Assembly: GCF_009828115.1 (NCBI RefSeq)
Contig: NZ_WTYL01000001.1
Coordinates: forward strand, 1 to 64,000
Reading direction: 5' to 3'
Source: Allopontixanthobacter sediminis
GTDB lineage: Bacteria > Pseudomonadota > Alphaproteobacteria > Sphingomonadales > Sphingomonadaceae
Length of the DNA stretch: 64,000 nt
The notes beneath the pieces were generated by a model. The model was given only the letters and a program-made list of their open reading frames with translations, made no database searches and was not told the origin of the DNA. Each line of letters starts with the position of its first letter. Within the stretch, counting starts at the first letter, position 1. A program made the position numbers and the translations under genes. Shown piece after piece: positions 15,325 through 23,807 of this stretch.

Positions 15325-16089
15325 ATGAAGAAACACCGACGTCACGCGATGGTAATCGGAGCTTCGAGCAAGGGCGGTCTGGGCGAAGCTGTTGCCCGCC
15401 GGCTCGCTGCGGATGGCTGCCGTGTAACCGTGGCTTCGCGCAACACCGCCGCGCTGGATAGCCTCGCGGCCGAACTTGGCGGTGCGAGCATTGCTTGTGA
15501 TATTACCGAAGAAGCCTCGATCGAAGCCATGATCGCTACCTCCGGTCCGATCGACATCCTCATCAACGCAGCTGGCACGACCGAGGCAGGCAGTCTGGCA
15601 CGGATCGAGCGCGAACGGGTCGATGCCCAGATGGCGGTCCATTACACGGCGAATGTCCTGCTGCTGAAACATGCGATGAGGGTGATGCCGTCCGGCAGCG
15701 CCATTATCCTGTTTTCATCCTTGGTTGCCCGGCTACCGGGCGCCGGGCTGACTACCTACAGCTGCGCCAAGGCAGCTATGGACCAACTGGTCCGCATCGC
15801 GGCAATCGAACTGGGGTCCAGGAACATTCGGATCAACGCCGTTGCGCCGGGTTTTTCTCAGACGCCGATGACCAAATCGATCTTTGACGCCCCTGAAATT
15901 CGCGATCTATATCTGTCCGACGTTCCGCTGGAGGGGCGCGGCGTGACCCCTGATGAAGTGGCGGCGGCTACCGCATGGCTGGCCGATCCCGCTTGCTTCA
16001 TGACCGGTGAAATTATCCAGCTGTCGGGCGGCGCACAATTGGGTAGGCTGCCGACGGCCCGTGAACTGAAACAAGCAAGGAATAGCTGA
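15325..16089 (+). CDS. Short-chain dehydrogenase/reductase (SDR) 2
   Basis: A 254-residue SDR. The glycine motif is GASSKGGLG, the second block INAAGTTEAG, and the catalytic set FSSLVARLPGAGLTTYSCAKA. AVAPGFSQTPMTKSIF and CFMTGEIIQLSGG close the fold. ATG 15325 is preferred over 15295 because the Rossmann strand starts soon after it and the operator-linked promoter is expected to lie just upstream; neither start has a strong ribosome site. It overlaps the next SDR by one base (TGATG). Confidence 0.87.
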   Translation: MKKHRRHAMVIGASSKGGLGEAVARRLAADGCRVTVASRNTAALDSLAAELGGASIACDITEEASIEAMIATSGPIDILINAAGTTEAGSLARIERERVDAQMAVHYTANVLLLKHAMRVMPSGSAIILFSSLVARLPGAGLTTYSCAKAAMDQLVRIAAIELGSRNIRINAVAPGFSQTPMTKSIFDAPEIRDLYLSDVPLEGRGVTPDEVAAATAWLADPACFMTGEIIQLSGGAQLGRLPTARELKQARNS

Positions 16090-16850
16090 TGGATCTGGGA
16101 TTGAAGGGCAAGAAGGCGATCATCGTCGGCGGCGCGCGGGGCATCGGTTATGCCGTCGCGGAACTGTTCGCCCGCGAAGGCTGCGATGTGGCGATCACCG
16201 CCCGAAACGAGGATTCGGTGAAGGACGCCGTCGCCAACCTCAAGAAATACGGTACGAAGGTGGTCGGATCGGCCTCAGACGTGTCCGAAGGCGATGACTT
16301 CAAGGCGTGGATGCAGGGTGTTGTCGAACAGCTCGACGGGTGCGATATCCTGGTTCCGATCAGTTCCGCCGGTGGCGGATTGGGCAGTCTCAAATATTGG
16401 CAGAAAGCGTTCGACGTGGACGTTATGGGTCCTGTCCGCGCTATCGACGCTGTGCTGGAAGGGATGATCGAGCGCGGCAGCGGTTCGATCGTGTTGATCG
16501 CCACAACTTCCGCAAGCGAGGCAATGGGCGGCCCGCAGGCGTACAACGCTATGAAGGCGTCCCTGATCACCTATGGCAAGCAGCTTGCTCTGGCCAATGG
16601 CAAGCACGGTATCCGCGTCAACGTGGTGTCGCCCGGACCAGTCGAGTTCGAGGGCGGCAATTGGGAAATGCTGAAGGGTGCGATGGAAAAATTCTATAAC
16701 GCCATGCTCCGTCAGCAGCCACAGGGCCGTTTCGGCAAGCCCGAAGAAATCGCTCGCGCCATCGGATTTCTCGCCAGCCCGGCAGCCAGTTGGTGCAACG
16801 GGTCGCACCTCGTGGTCGATGGCGGTTTCACCCAGCGTACCCATTTCTAG
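16089..16850 (+). CDS. Short-chain dehydrogenase/reductase (SDR) 3
   Basis: A 253-residue SDR with the nucleotide motif GGARGIG (14-20), ISSAGGG at the NNAG position, and IATTSASEAMGGPQAYNAMKAS holding Tyr and Lys. The usual NNAG asparagine pair is replaced by ISSAG, a modest deviation seen in several acyl-CoA-associated SDRs. The start overlaps the SDR2 stop (TGATG) and a Rieske oxygenase gene follows after 27 bases, so it likely handles an alcohol or ketone on either side of that oxygenation. Confidence 0.88.
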   Translation: MDLGLKGKKAIIVGGARGIGYAVAELFAREGCDVAITARNEDSVKDAVANLKKYGTKVVGSASDVSEGDDFKAWMQGVVEQLDGCDILVPISSAGGGLGSLKYWQKAFDVDVMGPVRAIDAVLEGMIERGSGSIVLIATTSASEAMGGPQAYNAMKASLITYGKQLALANGKHGIRVNVVSPGPVEFEGGNWEMLKGAMEKFYNAMLRQQPQGRFGKPEEIARAIGFLASPAASWCNGSHLVVDGGFTQRTHF

Positions 16851-16877
16851 AACGGCGCAGGACGGACAGCCCGGACC

Positions 16878-18218
16878 ATGGATGTAAAACGCCGCCAGGA
16901 TATTACACGTTCGAAGCCGGAAGACCGGCCCGGCGGCACGCCTGTCGAGCAGGCGCCGGCCCCGGAACTTGGTACAGCGCTGATTCCGGCCGAACGCTAC
17001 ACTTCGTCCGAATTCATGCAGCTGGAATGGGATCGGATGTGGAAGAAGGTCTGGCTGCTGGGCGGGCGGTCGGACGACATGCCCGAACCGGGCAATTACA
17101 TCGCGACCGAAATCGGCAAGGAATCGGTTCTACTGGTGCGCCAACTGGATGGCAGCGTGCGCGGTTTCTACAATGTCTGCCTTCACCGCGCTAACCGGCT
17201 GAAGCCTGACGGCATCGGCACGGTCGAAGATGACATGGAATTCAAGTGCCGGTACCACCACTGGGCCTACAGCCTGAATGGCGGCCTCAAGCATATCCCT
17301 GACCTCGACACTTTTCCGCAAGGCGCCCCGCCATGCGGACGCATTCCCGAAATCCAGGTCGCCGAATGGGGCAGCTTCGTCTGGTTCTCGCTCGATCCGG
17401 AAGCACCGCCGCTGGAGGTATATCTCGGGATCATCCCCCAGCATCTCGACCCGTATCATTTCGAACGGATGGCATGGACAAGGGACATCACCGTCGAATG
17501 GGATTGCAACTGGAAGACCAGTGTCGATGCGTTCAACGAAACCTATCACGTGCAAGGTATTCACCCGCAGCTGAAGTGGTACCTCGACGATATAAACGTC
17601 CAGTACGACTGCTATGACCGGCACACGCGGTATCTGATCCCGTTCGCCGCGGTCAGCCCACGCGTATTGCTGCCATCGACCATTCCGCCGCTGATCGCGG
17701 GGATCATGGAAGCGGCGGGGATGGACCCGGCGGAATACGAAGGTCCGATCACCGGCATCCGCCGCGCAGTGCAGGAATTCAAGCGCGAGCACGGGCCGAA
17801 GCAGGGCAAGGACTATTCGGAACTTAACGACGATCAGCTGACCGACGATTATCATTATACGATCTTCCCGAACGTTTCGATGAACGTCCATGCCGATGAT
17901 GTGATGATGTTCCGGCAGCGGCCCCATCCGACCGACCCGAACAAGATGTTCTACGACATCTGGATGTTCGAACTTGTGCCGGATGGTGAGGAATGGCCCG
18001 AGCGGCCCCGGCACCAGCTGTTCAGGCATGGCGACCGGTCGATCGGCCAGGTCCTCGACCAGGATGCCTTCAACCTGCCGCATGTGCAGAACGGGATGAA
18101 GAGCGAGGCATTCGAAGGTCTCTGGATCGGCGACCAGGAAGTGCGGATCCGCCACTTCCACAAGACACTGAGTGATTATGTTTACGGCCATAATGGGCCG
18201 GGCGAAGGGGATTTCTGA
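16878..18218 (+). CDS. Rieske non-heme iron oxygenase, alpha subunit (RHO 1)
   Basis: A 446-residue Rieske oxygenase large subunit. The [2Fe-2S] ligands are C101/H103 (NVCLHR) and C124/H127 (CRYHH). The 20-residue spacing between the pairs is a little long. The mononuclear iron site is DAFNETYHVQGIHP with H224 and H229, and a late acidic VLDQDAFN supplies the third ligand region. It hydroxylates or demethylates a ring or alkyl substrate with electrons from a ferredoxin. No beta subunit is present, so it is probably a homo-oligomeric alpha-only type. The E1alpha gene overlaps its stop by one base (TGATG). Confidence 0.92.
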   Translation: MDVKRRQDITRSKPEDRPGGTPVEQAPAPELGTALIPAERYTSSEFMQLEWDRMWKKVWLLGGRSDDMPEPGNYIATEIGKESVLLVRQLDGSVRGFYNVCLHRANRLKPDGIGTVEDDMEFKCRYHHWAYSLNGGLKHIPDLDTFPQGAPPCGRIPEIQVAEWGSFVWFSLDPEAPPLEVYLGIIPQHLDPYHFERMAWTRDITVEWDCNWKTSVDAFNETYHVQGIHPQLKWYLDDINVQYDCYDRHTRYLIPFAAVSPRVLLPSTIPPLIAGIMEAAGMDPAEYEGPITGIRRAVQEFKREHGPKQGKDYSELNDDQLTDDYHYTIFPNVSMNVHADDVMMFRQRPHPTDPNKMFYDIWMFELVPDGEEWPERPRHQLFRHGDRSIGQVLDQDAFNLPHVQNGMKSEAFEGLWIGDQEVRIRHFHKTLSDYVYGHNGPGEGDF

Positions 18219-19189
18219 TGCAACTATCGCGCGATGCACTGCTGCACGCCTACCGCCAGATGGCAACCATTCGCCAGTTTGAAGAACGCCTGCACGAAGA
18301 AATCAAGACCGGCCAGATTCCCGGCTTTACCCACCTTTATTGCGGTCAGGAAGCAGCGGCCGTGGGTGTGTGCGAGCATCTGGATAATGAAGACATGATC
18401 GTCTCCACCCATCGCGGCCACGGACATTGCATTGCCAAAGGCTGCGATGTGACCGGGATGATGAAAGAGATTTTCGGCAAGCGGGACGGACTCTGCAAGG
18501 GCCGAGGTGGCTCGATGCATATCGCGGACACTACTATCGGCATGCTCGGCGCGAACGGCATCGTCGGGGCGGGCGCACCCCAGGCCGTGGGTGCGGCGAT
18601 TGCGGCAAAGCTCGACGGCAATGGCAAGGTGGCGATTGCATTTTCGGGCGACGGTGCCTGCAACCAGGGCACAACTTTCGAAGCTATGAACCTGGCTGTC
18701 GTGGTCGGTGTGCCGGCGATCTTCGTATTCGAGAACAACCATTATTCCGAGCACACCGGTGTCGGGTATGCGGTCGGCACGAGCCGCGACATCGCCAGCC
18801 GCGCCGAAGCATTCGGAATGAAGGCGTGGCGCGCCAATGGCTGCGATTTCTTCGACACCTACAAGGTGATGGGAGAGTTGCTCGATTACGTCCGCAAGGA
18901 AGGAAAGCCTGCGGCGATCGAGCTCGATACCGAGAGGTTCTACGGCCATTTCGAAGGCGATCCGCAGCGTTACCGCGCCAAGGGCGAGGTCGAGCGCCTG
19001 CGCGAAACGCGCGATGCGCTCAAGATTTACCGTGACCGCGTCGGCGAGTTCGGGCCGGTCGACATGGCCGAACTTGATGCGATCGACTCCGAGACGGCGG
19101 CGATGATTGATGCAGCGGTTTCGGAAGCGCAGAACGCCGAGCCCTGCGATCCCGCACACGTCACCGAAGACGTCTACGTAGCGTATTGA
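18218..19189 (+). CDS. Thiamine-diphosphate dehydrogenase E1 component, alpha subunit (acetoin/2-oxo acid type)
   Basis: A 323-residue E1alpha. The ThDP/Mg motif starts SGDGACNQGTTFEAMNLA and ends FVFENNHY. Other marks are THRGHGHCIAKG, CKGRGGSMHIA and RFYGHFEGDPQRYR. Its length and sequence are like acetoin dehydrogenase AcoA and short pyruvate dehydrogenase E1alpha. With the next two genes it makes an oxidative decarboxylase or diketone-cleaving complex in the cytosol. It overlaps the Rieske gene in the form TGATG, so the two are translated together. No E3 gene is nearby, so the housekeeping lipoamide dehydrogenase must be shared. Confidence 0.92.
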   Translation: MQLSRDALLHAYRQMATIRQFEERLHEEIKTGQIPGFTHLYCGQEAAAVGVCEHLDNEDMIVSTHRGHGHCIAKGCDVTGMMKEIFGKRDGLCKGRGGSMHIADTTIGMLGANGIVGAGAPQAVGAAIAAKLDGNGKVAIAFSGDGACNQGTTFEAMNLAVVVGVPAIFVFENNHYSEHTGVGYAVGTSRDIASRAEAFGMKAWRANGCDFFDTYKVMGELLDYVRKEGKPAAIELDTERFYGHFEGDPQRYRAKGEVERLRETRDALKIYRDRVGEFGPVDMAELDAIDSETAAMIDAAVSEAQNAEPCDPAHVTEDVYVAY

Positions 19190-19200
19190 GGAACACAGCC

Positions 19201-20211
19201 GTGGCAATAATGACAATCCGCGATGCGATCAACGAAACCATCCGCGAGGCGATGCGACGGGACAAGGACGTCATCATGCTCGGCGAGGACATCGCCGGGG
19301 GTGCAGGAACTGCGGGCGGGCAGGAAGCGATCGGCGGCATCTGGGGCACATCGGTCGGGCTGGTGGGCGAATTCGGCCCCGAGCGGGTCATCGACACGCC
19401 GATTTCCGAAAGTGCCATAATCGGCGCCGCCGCCGGGGCGGCATTGGCCGGCAAACGCCCGATCGCTGAATTGATGTTTTCCGACTTCATCGGGGTTTGC
19501 GGCGACCAGCTGATCAATCAGATCGCCAAGTTCCGTTACATGTTCGGCGGCAATACCCGCTGCCCCGTAGTGGTGCGGCTGATCTACGGCGCGGGGATGA
19601 ATTCCGGCGCGCAGCACAGCCAGGCATTCTACAATCTTCTGACCGCGATCCCGGGATTGAAGGTCGCACTGCCGACCACACCCGCCGATGCCAAGGGGTT
19701 GATGAACGAAGCGCTGATGGGTGACGATCCGGTGATGTTCTTCGAACACAAGGCACTGTTCGGCAAGAAGGGCGAGGTTCCCGAGGGCCTGCACCGGGTT
19801 CCCTTCGGCCATGCCCGGATGGCACGTGAAGGTGGCGATGTGACCATCGTGGCGTTTGGACGGATGGTCAGTTTCGCGGAGAAAGCGGCCGATGCGCTGG
19901 CCGAGCAGGGAATCGGCTGCGACGTGATCGATCCGCGCACCACGAGTCCGCTTGATGAAGAAGCCATTCTCGACAGTGTCGAGCAGACCGGCCGGCTGGT
20001 GGTGGTGGATGAAAGCCCGCCTCGCTGCAGCATGGCAACAGACATACTGGCGCTGGTTTCGGAAAAGGCTTTCACCAGCCTCGACGCACCTCCGCAAATG
20101 GTCACCGCACCGCACAGCCCCGTTCCGTTTTCCAAGGAACTGGAGCGGGCGTGGGTTCCCAGCCCGGACGCCATCACCGCCGCCGTGCGCCGCACGCTGG
20201 ATTGGGGATAG
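19201..20211 (+). CDS. Thiamine-diphosphate dehydrogenase E1 component, beta subunit
   Basis: A 336-residue transketolase-type E1beta. MTIRDAINETIREAMRRD, VIMLGEDIAGG, GPERVIDTPISESAIIGAA and DVIDPRTTSPLDEEAILDS are family blocks. GTG at 19201 is chosen because TGAGGAAC lies seven bases upstream; ATG at 19210 is an alternative. The gap from E1alpha is 11 bases. It pairs with E1alpha to form the ThDP site. Confidence 0.92.
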   Translation: MAIMTIRDAINETIREAMRRDKDVIMLGEDIAGGAGTAGGQEAIGGIWGTSVGLVGEFGPERVIDTPISESAIIGAAAGAALAGKRPIAELMFSDFIGVCGDQLINQIAKFRYMFGGNTRCPVVVRLIYGAGMNSGAQHSQAFYNLLTAIPGLKVALPTTPADAKGLMNEALMGDDPVMFFEHKALFGKKGEVPEGLHRVPFGHARMAREGGDVTIVAFGRMVSFAEKAADALAEQGIGCDVIDPRTTSPLDEEAILDSVEQTGRLVVVDESPPRCSMATDILALVSEKAFTSLDAPPQMVTAPHSPVPFSKELERAWVPSPDAITAAVRRTLDWG

Positions 20212-20216
20212 GTACG

Positions 20217-21620
20217 ATGGCCGACCTCAAGCCGTTCACTATGCCCAAATGGGGCATCGAAATGACCGAAGGCACGCTTGCCAAATGGGAAGTCGAAGAA
20301 GGCAAACCCTATGCCAAGGGTGACCTGCTGACGCTGATTGAAACCGACAAGATCTCCAACGAGGTCGAAGCCGAAGCGGATGGCTGCCTGCTCCGGCTGA
20401 TCGCCGAGGAGCAGGAAACTTACGACGTCGGAGCCTTGCTCGGCGTTATCGGGCCGGTCGGTACGCCGTCAGCAGAAGTGGATGCCTTCATTGCCGCCTT
20501 CGTACCGGCAGGCGGCAGTGAGGCACGCGAAGTAACTGCAGGACCTGCGCCTGCCAGCAAATCCGAACTGGAAGCCGTGAAAGCCGGTACGATCGCCGAG
20601 GATGTGGCAATATCGCCCGCCGCCCGGATTGCGGCCGGAGCCGCTGGTCTGGCCCCTGCGGACATCGCCGCCACCGGGCGCAACGGCAGGATTACGAGGC
20701 AGGACGTTGACCGGGCGATCGCAGGTCGCCGTGCGCCTACGCTGGTCGGGGTCATCGACGCGCCGGGACAGGAAGAGGCTTTTGCCTCCCCCTTGGCGCG
20801 GCGGATCGCAGTGCAGAACTCGCTTGATCTTGCAGGTATTGAAGGCACCGGTCCGCGCGGGCGGATTTGCAAGGCTGATGTCCTTGCGAAAATTGACAGC
20901 AATGCACCGAACGCCGCAGAAGTTGCTGCAGTCGCCGCGTCGCCGACGGTTAACGATGGTGAAGTCGAGATCATCAAGATGTCGGCAATGCGGCGTACGA
21001 TTGCGCAGCGATTGACCAGCGCCAAGCAGGATATTCCGCATATCTACCTGCGCCGCCGTGTTCGGGTCGACCGGCTTATCAAACTGCGCGACCTGGCGGG
21101 CAAGCCGGGCACAATCAACGATTACCTGATCCGCGCCTGCGCTCTCGCTCTGCGCGAAGTGCCGGCAATCAATATCCAGGTCCATGGACAGGAAATTCAC
21201 CGTTTCACACGCGCCGATATTGCCGTCGCGGTTGCGACGGACCGCGGGCTGATTACCCCGATCATCCGTCAGGCCGACAGCTTTGGTGTCGCAGATATCG
21301 CCCGTCAGGTTGCTGCGCTGGCCCAGCGGGCGCGGTCGGGGAAGCTGGAGCCGTCGGAATATCAGGGCGGTACGTTCAGCCTGTCAAATCTGGGCAGTTT
21401 CGGGGTCGAGGAATTCGACGCGATCATCAATCCGCCGCAGGGCGCGATCCTGGCGGTGGGCCGCGCGCGCCCGGAACCGATCGAAGATGATGGCGCGATC
21501 AGGGTGGTGCCGGTCCTTCACCTGTCGCTCAGTTGCGACCACCGGGCGATCGACGGGGTGGACGGGGCGCAGTTCCTGGAAGCGTTGGCAAACCTGATCG
21601 AGGCGCCGGACCAGCTCTAG
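20217..21620 (+). CDS. Dihydrolipoamide acyltransferase (E2) of 2-oxo acid/acetoin dehydrogenase complex
   Basis: A 467-residue E2. An N-terminal lipoyl domain carries the attachment lysine in ETDKISNEVEAEADG (about residues 40-54). Two peripheral-subunit-binding domains follow (ISPAARIAAGAAGL, near 125; ASPLARRIAVQNSLDL, near 190), one more than the usual single domain. The catalytic domain ends with LSCDHRAIDGVDGAQFL containing the HxxxDG active site. It accepts the acyl group from E1 and passes it to CoA. It is the last gene of the run starting at SDR2, with 5 bases after E1beta. Confidence 0.93.
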   Translation: MADLKPFTMPKWGIEMTEGTLAKWEVEEGKPYAKGDLLTLIETDKISNEVEAEADGCLLRLIAEEQETYDVGALLGVIGPVGTPSAEVDAFIAAFVPAGGSEAREVTAGPAPASKSELEAVKAGTIAEDVAISPAARIAAGAAGLAPADIAATGRNGRITRQDVDRAIAGRRAPTLVGVIDAPGQEEAFASPLARRIAVQNSLDLAGIEGTGPRGRICKADVLAKIDSNAPNAAEVAAVAASPTVNDGEVEIIKMSAMRRTIAQRLTSAKQDIPHIYLRRRVRVDRLIKLRDLAGKPGTINDYLIRACALALREVPAINIQVHGQEIHRFTRADIAVAVATDRGLITPIIRQADSFGVADIARQVAALAQRARSGKLEPSEYQGGTFSLSNLGSFGVEEFDAIINPPQGAILAVGRARPEPIEDDGAIRVVPVLHLSLSCDHRAIDGVDGAQFLEALANLIEAPDQL

Positions 21621-21641
21621 TCCGGCCACCCCGATCCAGAC

Positions 21642-21944
21642 CTACTGCCAGGATTTAAGGTACTGGATTTCCATCTCGCTCTCGAGGCATTCAAAGATTG
21701 GCGGTACCAGCCTGTCATGGAAATCGATGTGCATATGCGTGTCGAAAGCGGCCTCGTCCTTGAATGTGGCGACGCAGTAGAACAGGTCCGGATCGTCGTC
21801 TGATTGGAGCAATTCGTAGACCCACGCGTCGGGTTCCTGTTCTTTCACAAGTCCCTTCAGTTCGGTCTGCAGAGCGATGAATTCGTCCCGCTTCTCTGGT
21901 TTGGTACGCAAGGTTGCGATGAAGGATTTTCCGGGGCTGCTCAT
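21642..21944 (-). CDS. ABM-domain (antibiotic biosynthesis monooxygenase-like) protein 1
   Basis: A 100-residue dimeric ferredoxin-like ABM fold: KSFIATLRTKPEKRDEFIAL, a variable centre, then LFYCVATFKDEAAFDTHM and a short C-terminus. Such small proteins act as cofactor-free quinol monooxygenases or as stabilising partners. It lies 25 bases after a second ABM gene and behind a Rieske oxygenase on the same strand. Oxidation of a hydroxylated ring product is plausible but inferred. Confidence 0.82.
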   Translation of the reverse strand: MSSPGKSFIATLRTKPEKRDEFIALQTELKGLVKEQEPDAWVYELLQSDDDPDLFYCVATFKDEAAFDTHMHIDFHDRLVPPIFECLESEMEIQYLKSWQ

Positions 21945-21969
21945 TATGCGTCGTTCTCCGTGATGGCTT

Positions 21970-22260
21970 TCAACTTTCGATGTCGAACAGATATTCGCGG
22001 GTGTAGCTGCCGTCCATGCAGTCCAGCATCTTCTGGATGATCGGTGCGGAGGCCGGATTGGCCTGATGAGCCTGGTCTGCCGCCTCGTCGGTAAAGCTTT
22101 CGAACACCCCGAATGCGTGCGGTTCCTTCAGGCGGTAGAATTTGTACCGAAGCGTATCGGGCTCCTCCGCCGCTACCTGTTCCATTTGGTGAATCAGGCC
22201 AACGAATTCAGCGTCCTTCTCCGGTTTGACCTTGAACCGGGACAGAAATGTCGTGGGCAT
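21970..22260 (-). CDS. ABM-domain protein 2
   Basis: A 96-residue ABM-fold protein: TTFLSRFKVKPEKDAEFVGL, then YKFYRLKEPHAFGVFESFTD. The ATG at 22260 follows TAGGAG by nine bases; a TTG two codons earlier is less likely. It begins 12 bases after the Rieske oxygenase stop. It is clearly related in plan to ABM 1 but not a recent copy, because identity is low outside the fold-defining residues. Confidence 0.82.
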   Translation of the reverse strand: MPTTFLSRFKVKPEKDAEFVGLIHQMEQVAAEEPDTLRYKFYRLKEPHAFGVFESFTDEAADQAHQANPASAPIIQKMLDCMDGSYTREYLFDIES

Positions 22261-22272
22261 GGGCAATCGCTC

Positions 22273-23628
22273 CTAAGGTTTGGTACCATCGAGATGGCGG
22301 TTCAGTTCGACGTGGAAATGGCGGAGGCGCGCTTCTTGCTCGCTCCAAAGTGGGCCGGTGAAACCGCGAGACCTCGAACCCTTCTGAACGATCGGTAGCA
22401 GTTCGCTGTCCTGATCCAGCACCTCGCCCAATTCCGGGGGTTCGCCCAGCGGCGTATGCACCACATCGGGTCGGATCATGCCGGATGTATCGGCGTCGGC
22501 GGCTAATCCCATCCAAGCTGGTGCACCGTAACCGGGGATGTCTTCCGGTTTGAACATGATGATCGTTTCGTAGGTGAATTGTTCAGGGTCAGAGGGATGC
22601 GGCATGAAGCGGTGGATGAACACAGCTTCCGGGTGGCAGCCGATCTGGATGTTGGGAAAGATTCCGTAGATTGTAGAATCGCTCAATTGGGTATCGCTGA
22701 ACTTCTCATAGCCGAGCCCGTACTGGTCGGACCGGGCACGTTTCGCGCGCTGGACGGCGGCGCGGCATTCGCTGGCCTTGTCCGGGTAATCTTCCGGCGC
22801 GAGACCCGCATCGGACAGCATCATCTGGATCCCAAGGTTCACCGAATCCTGATCCGGAAACCGCGGGGAGGGCTGCGCGAAGGGCACGAACTGACGGCTC
22901 ATCCCGTTGGGAAACAGGTCGATCTGCGTCCGGTCGTCCATTACGCCCTGCGTCTGCGGGTGGACACTATGGAGATGGTAAATCTCGTAAAATGCATCGA
23001 CCCCGCCCTTCCAGTTAGCGGCCCAGTCGGAGCGCTTGTGCTGCACCACATGCATCTGGTCGATATCGTAAAGGGACAGGTGCTCGGCCACTTCGCCGAG
23101 CCATTCGCGGGCGGGCTCGATATCGTCGTTCATCGAAATGAAGATCAACCCGGCCACTTCCTCGCAGCGGACGGATTTGAGGTCGGTGCCGTGGCACAGG
23201 ACATCCGGGTGGAAGGTCTCTTCGTCCGTGATCGCCACGTTCTTGCCGTCCAGCGCGAATTTCCAACTGTGAAACGGACAGGTGAACTGGTCAGCCGAAC
23301 CGAAATCGGCGAGCGCAATCTGGCTGCCGCGATGCGGGCAGACATTATAGTGCGCTTTGATCGCGCCGTCGTGACTGCGCACCACGATAAAGGACTCGGT
23401 GGCGATATCGTAGCGCAACCAGTCACCTTCCTCGGGGATATCGCTGACAACCCCAGCCAGCAGCCAGGTCCGCGTGAAAACCCTGTCCCATTCCGCCTGT
23501 TTGACCGCGGCATCGTAATATTGGGCAGGATCATGAATGTCTGTGCCATTGTCCGGCCGGTTACGTTCGTGATTGAACGGGTGTGGGGTGCCGATGTGAA
23601 TATCCCAATTACGAAAATCGAATGCCAT
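22273..23628 (-). CDS. Rieske non-heme iron oxygenase, alpha subunit (RHO 2)
   Basis: A 451-residue Rieske oxygenase. Cluster ligands are C97/H99 (NVCPHRG) and C117/H120 (CPFHSWKF). The iron site is DAFYEIYHLHSVHP with H218 and H223, and EVLDQDSELLP sits in the C-terminal part. No beta subunit is present. The ATG follows CAGGAGGATTTG, a strong ribosome site. It is divergent from the TonB receptor gene, with a copy of the recurrent motif between them, and leads two ABM genes. It differs considerably from RHO 1 and RHO 3, so the three probably act at different steps. Confidence 0.92.
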   Translation of the reverse strand: MAFDFRNWDIHIGTPHPFNHERNRPDNGTDIHDPAQYYDAAVKQAEWDRVFTRTWLLAGVVSDIPEEGDWLRYDIATESFIVVRSHDGAIKAHYNVCPHRGSQIALADFGSADQFTCPFHSWKFALDGKNVAITDEETFHPDVLCHGTDLKSVRCEEVAGLIFISMNDDIEPAREWLGEVAEHLSLYDIDQMHVVQHKRSDWAANWKGGVDAFYEIYHLHSVHPQTQGVMDDRTQIDLFPNGMSRQFVPFAQPSPRFPDQDSVNLGIQMMLSDAGLAPEDYPDKASECRAAVQRAKRARSDQYGLGYEKFSDTQLSDSTIYGIFPNIQIGCHPEAVFIHRFMPHPSDPEQFTYETIIMFKPEDIPGYGAPAWMGLAADADTSGMIRPDVVHTPLGEPPELGEVLDQDSELLPIVQKGSRSRGFTGPLWSEQEARLRHFHVELNRHLDGTKP

Positions 23629-23707
23629 CAAATCCTCCTGCCGGGTGAGCAACCTGCGATGTTCCAAAGCGTTACCTGAGCCCTAGCAAACTTTTGCGAA
23701 GAAAAAA

Positions 23708-23726
23708 ACAAACATGATTGATTGTT
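23708..23726 (+). promoter_or_regulatory. Recurrent operator motif, copy 4 (RHO 2 / TonB receptor divergent promoter)
   Basis: Core ACATGATTGATTGTT at 23712-23726, 13 of 15 positions equal to the copy at 15268, preceded by a run of seven A. It lies 80 bases before the RHO 2 start and 82 before the receptor start. Confidence 0.65.
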
Positions 23727-23807
23727 ATCAGATCCTGTGCAATTCTTTCGGTGAGGGTAAAATAATGGTCGGACCTGTTGGGATCGGCTGCTCACGGGAG
23801 AGAGTTC

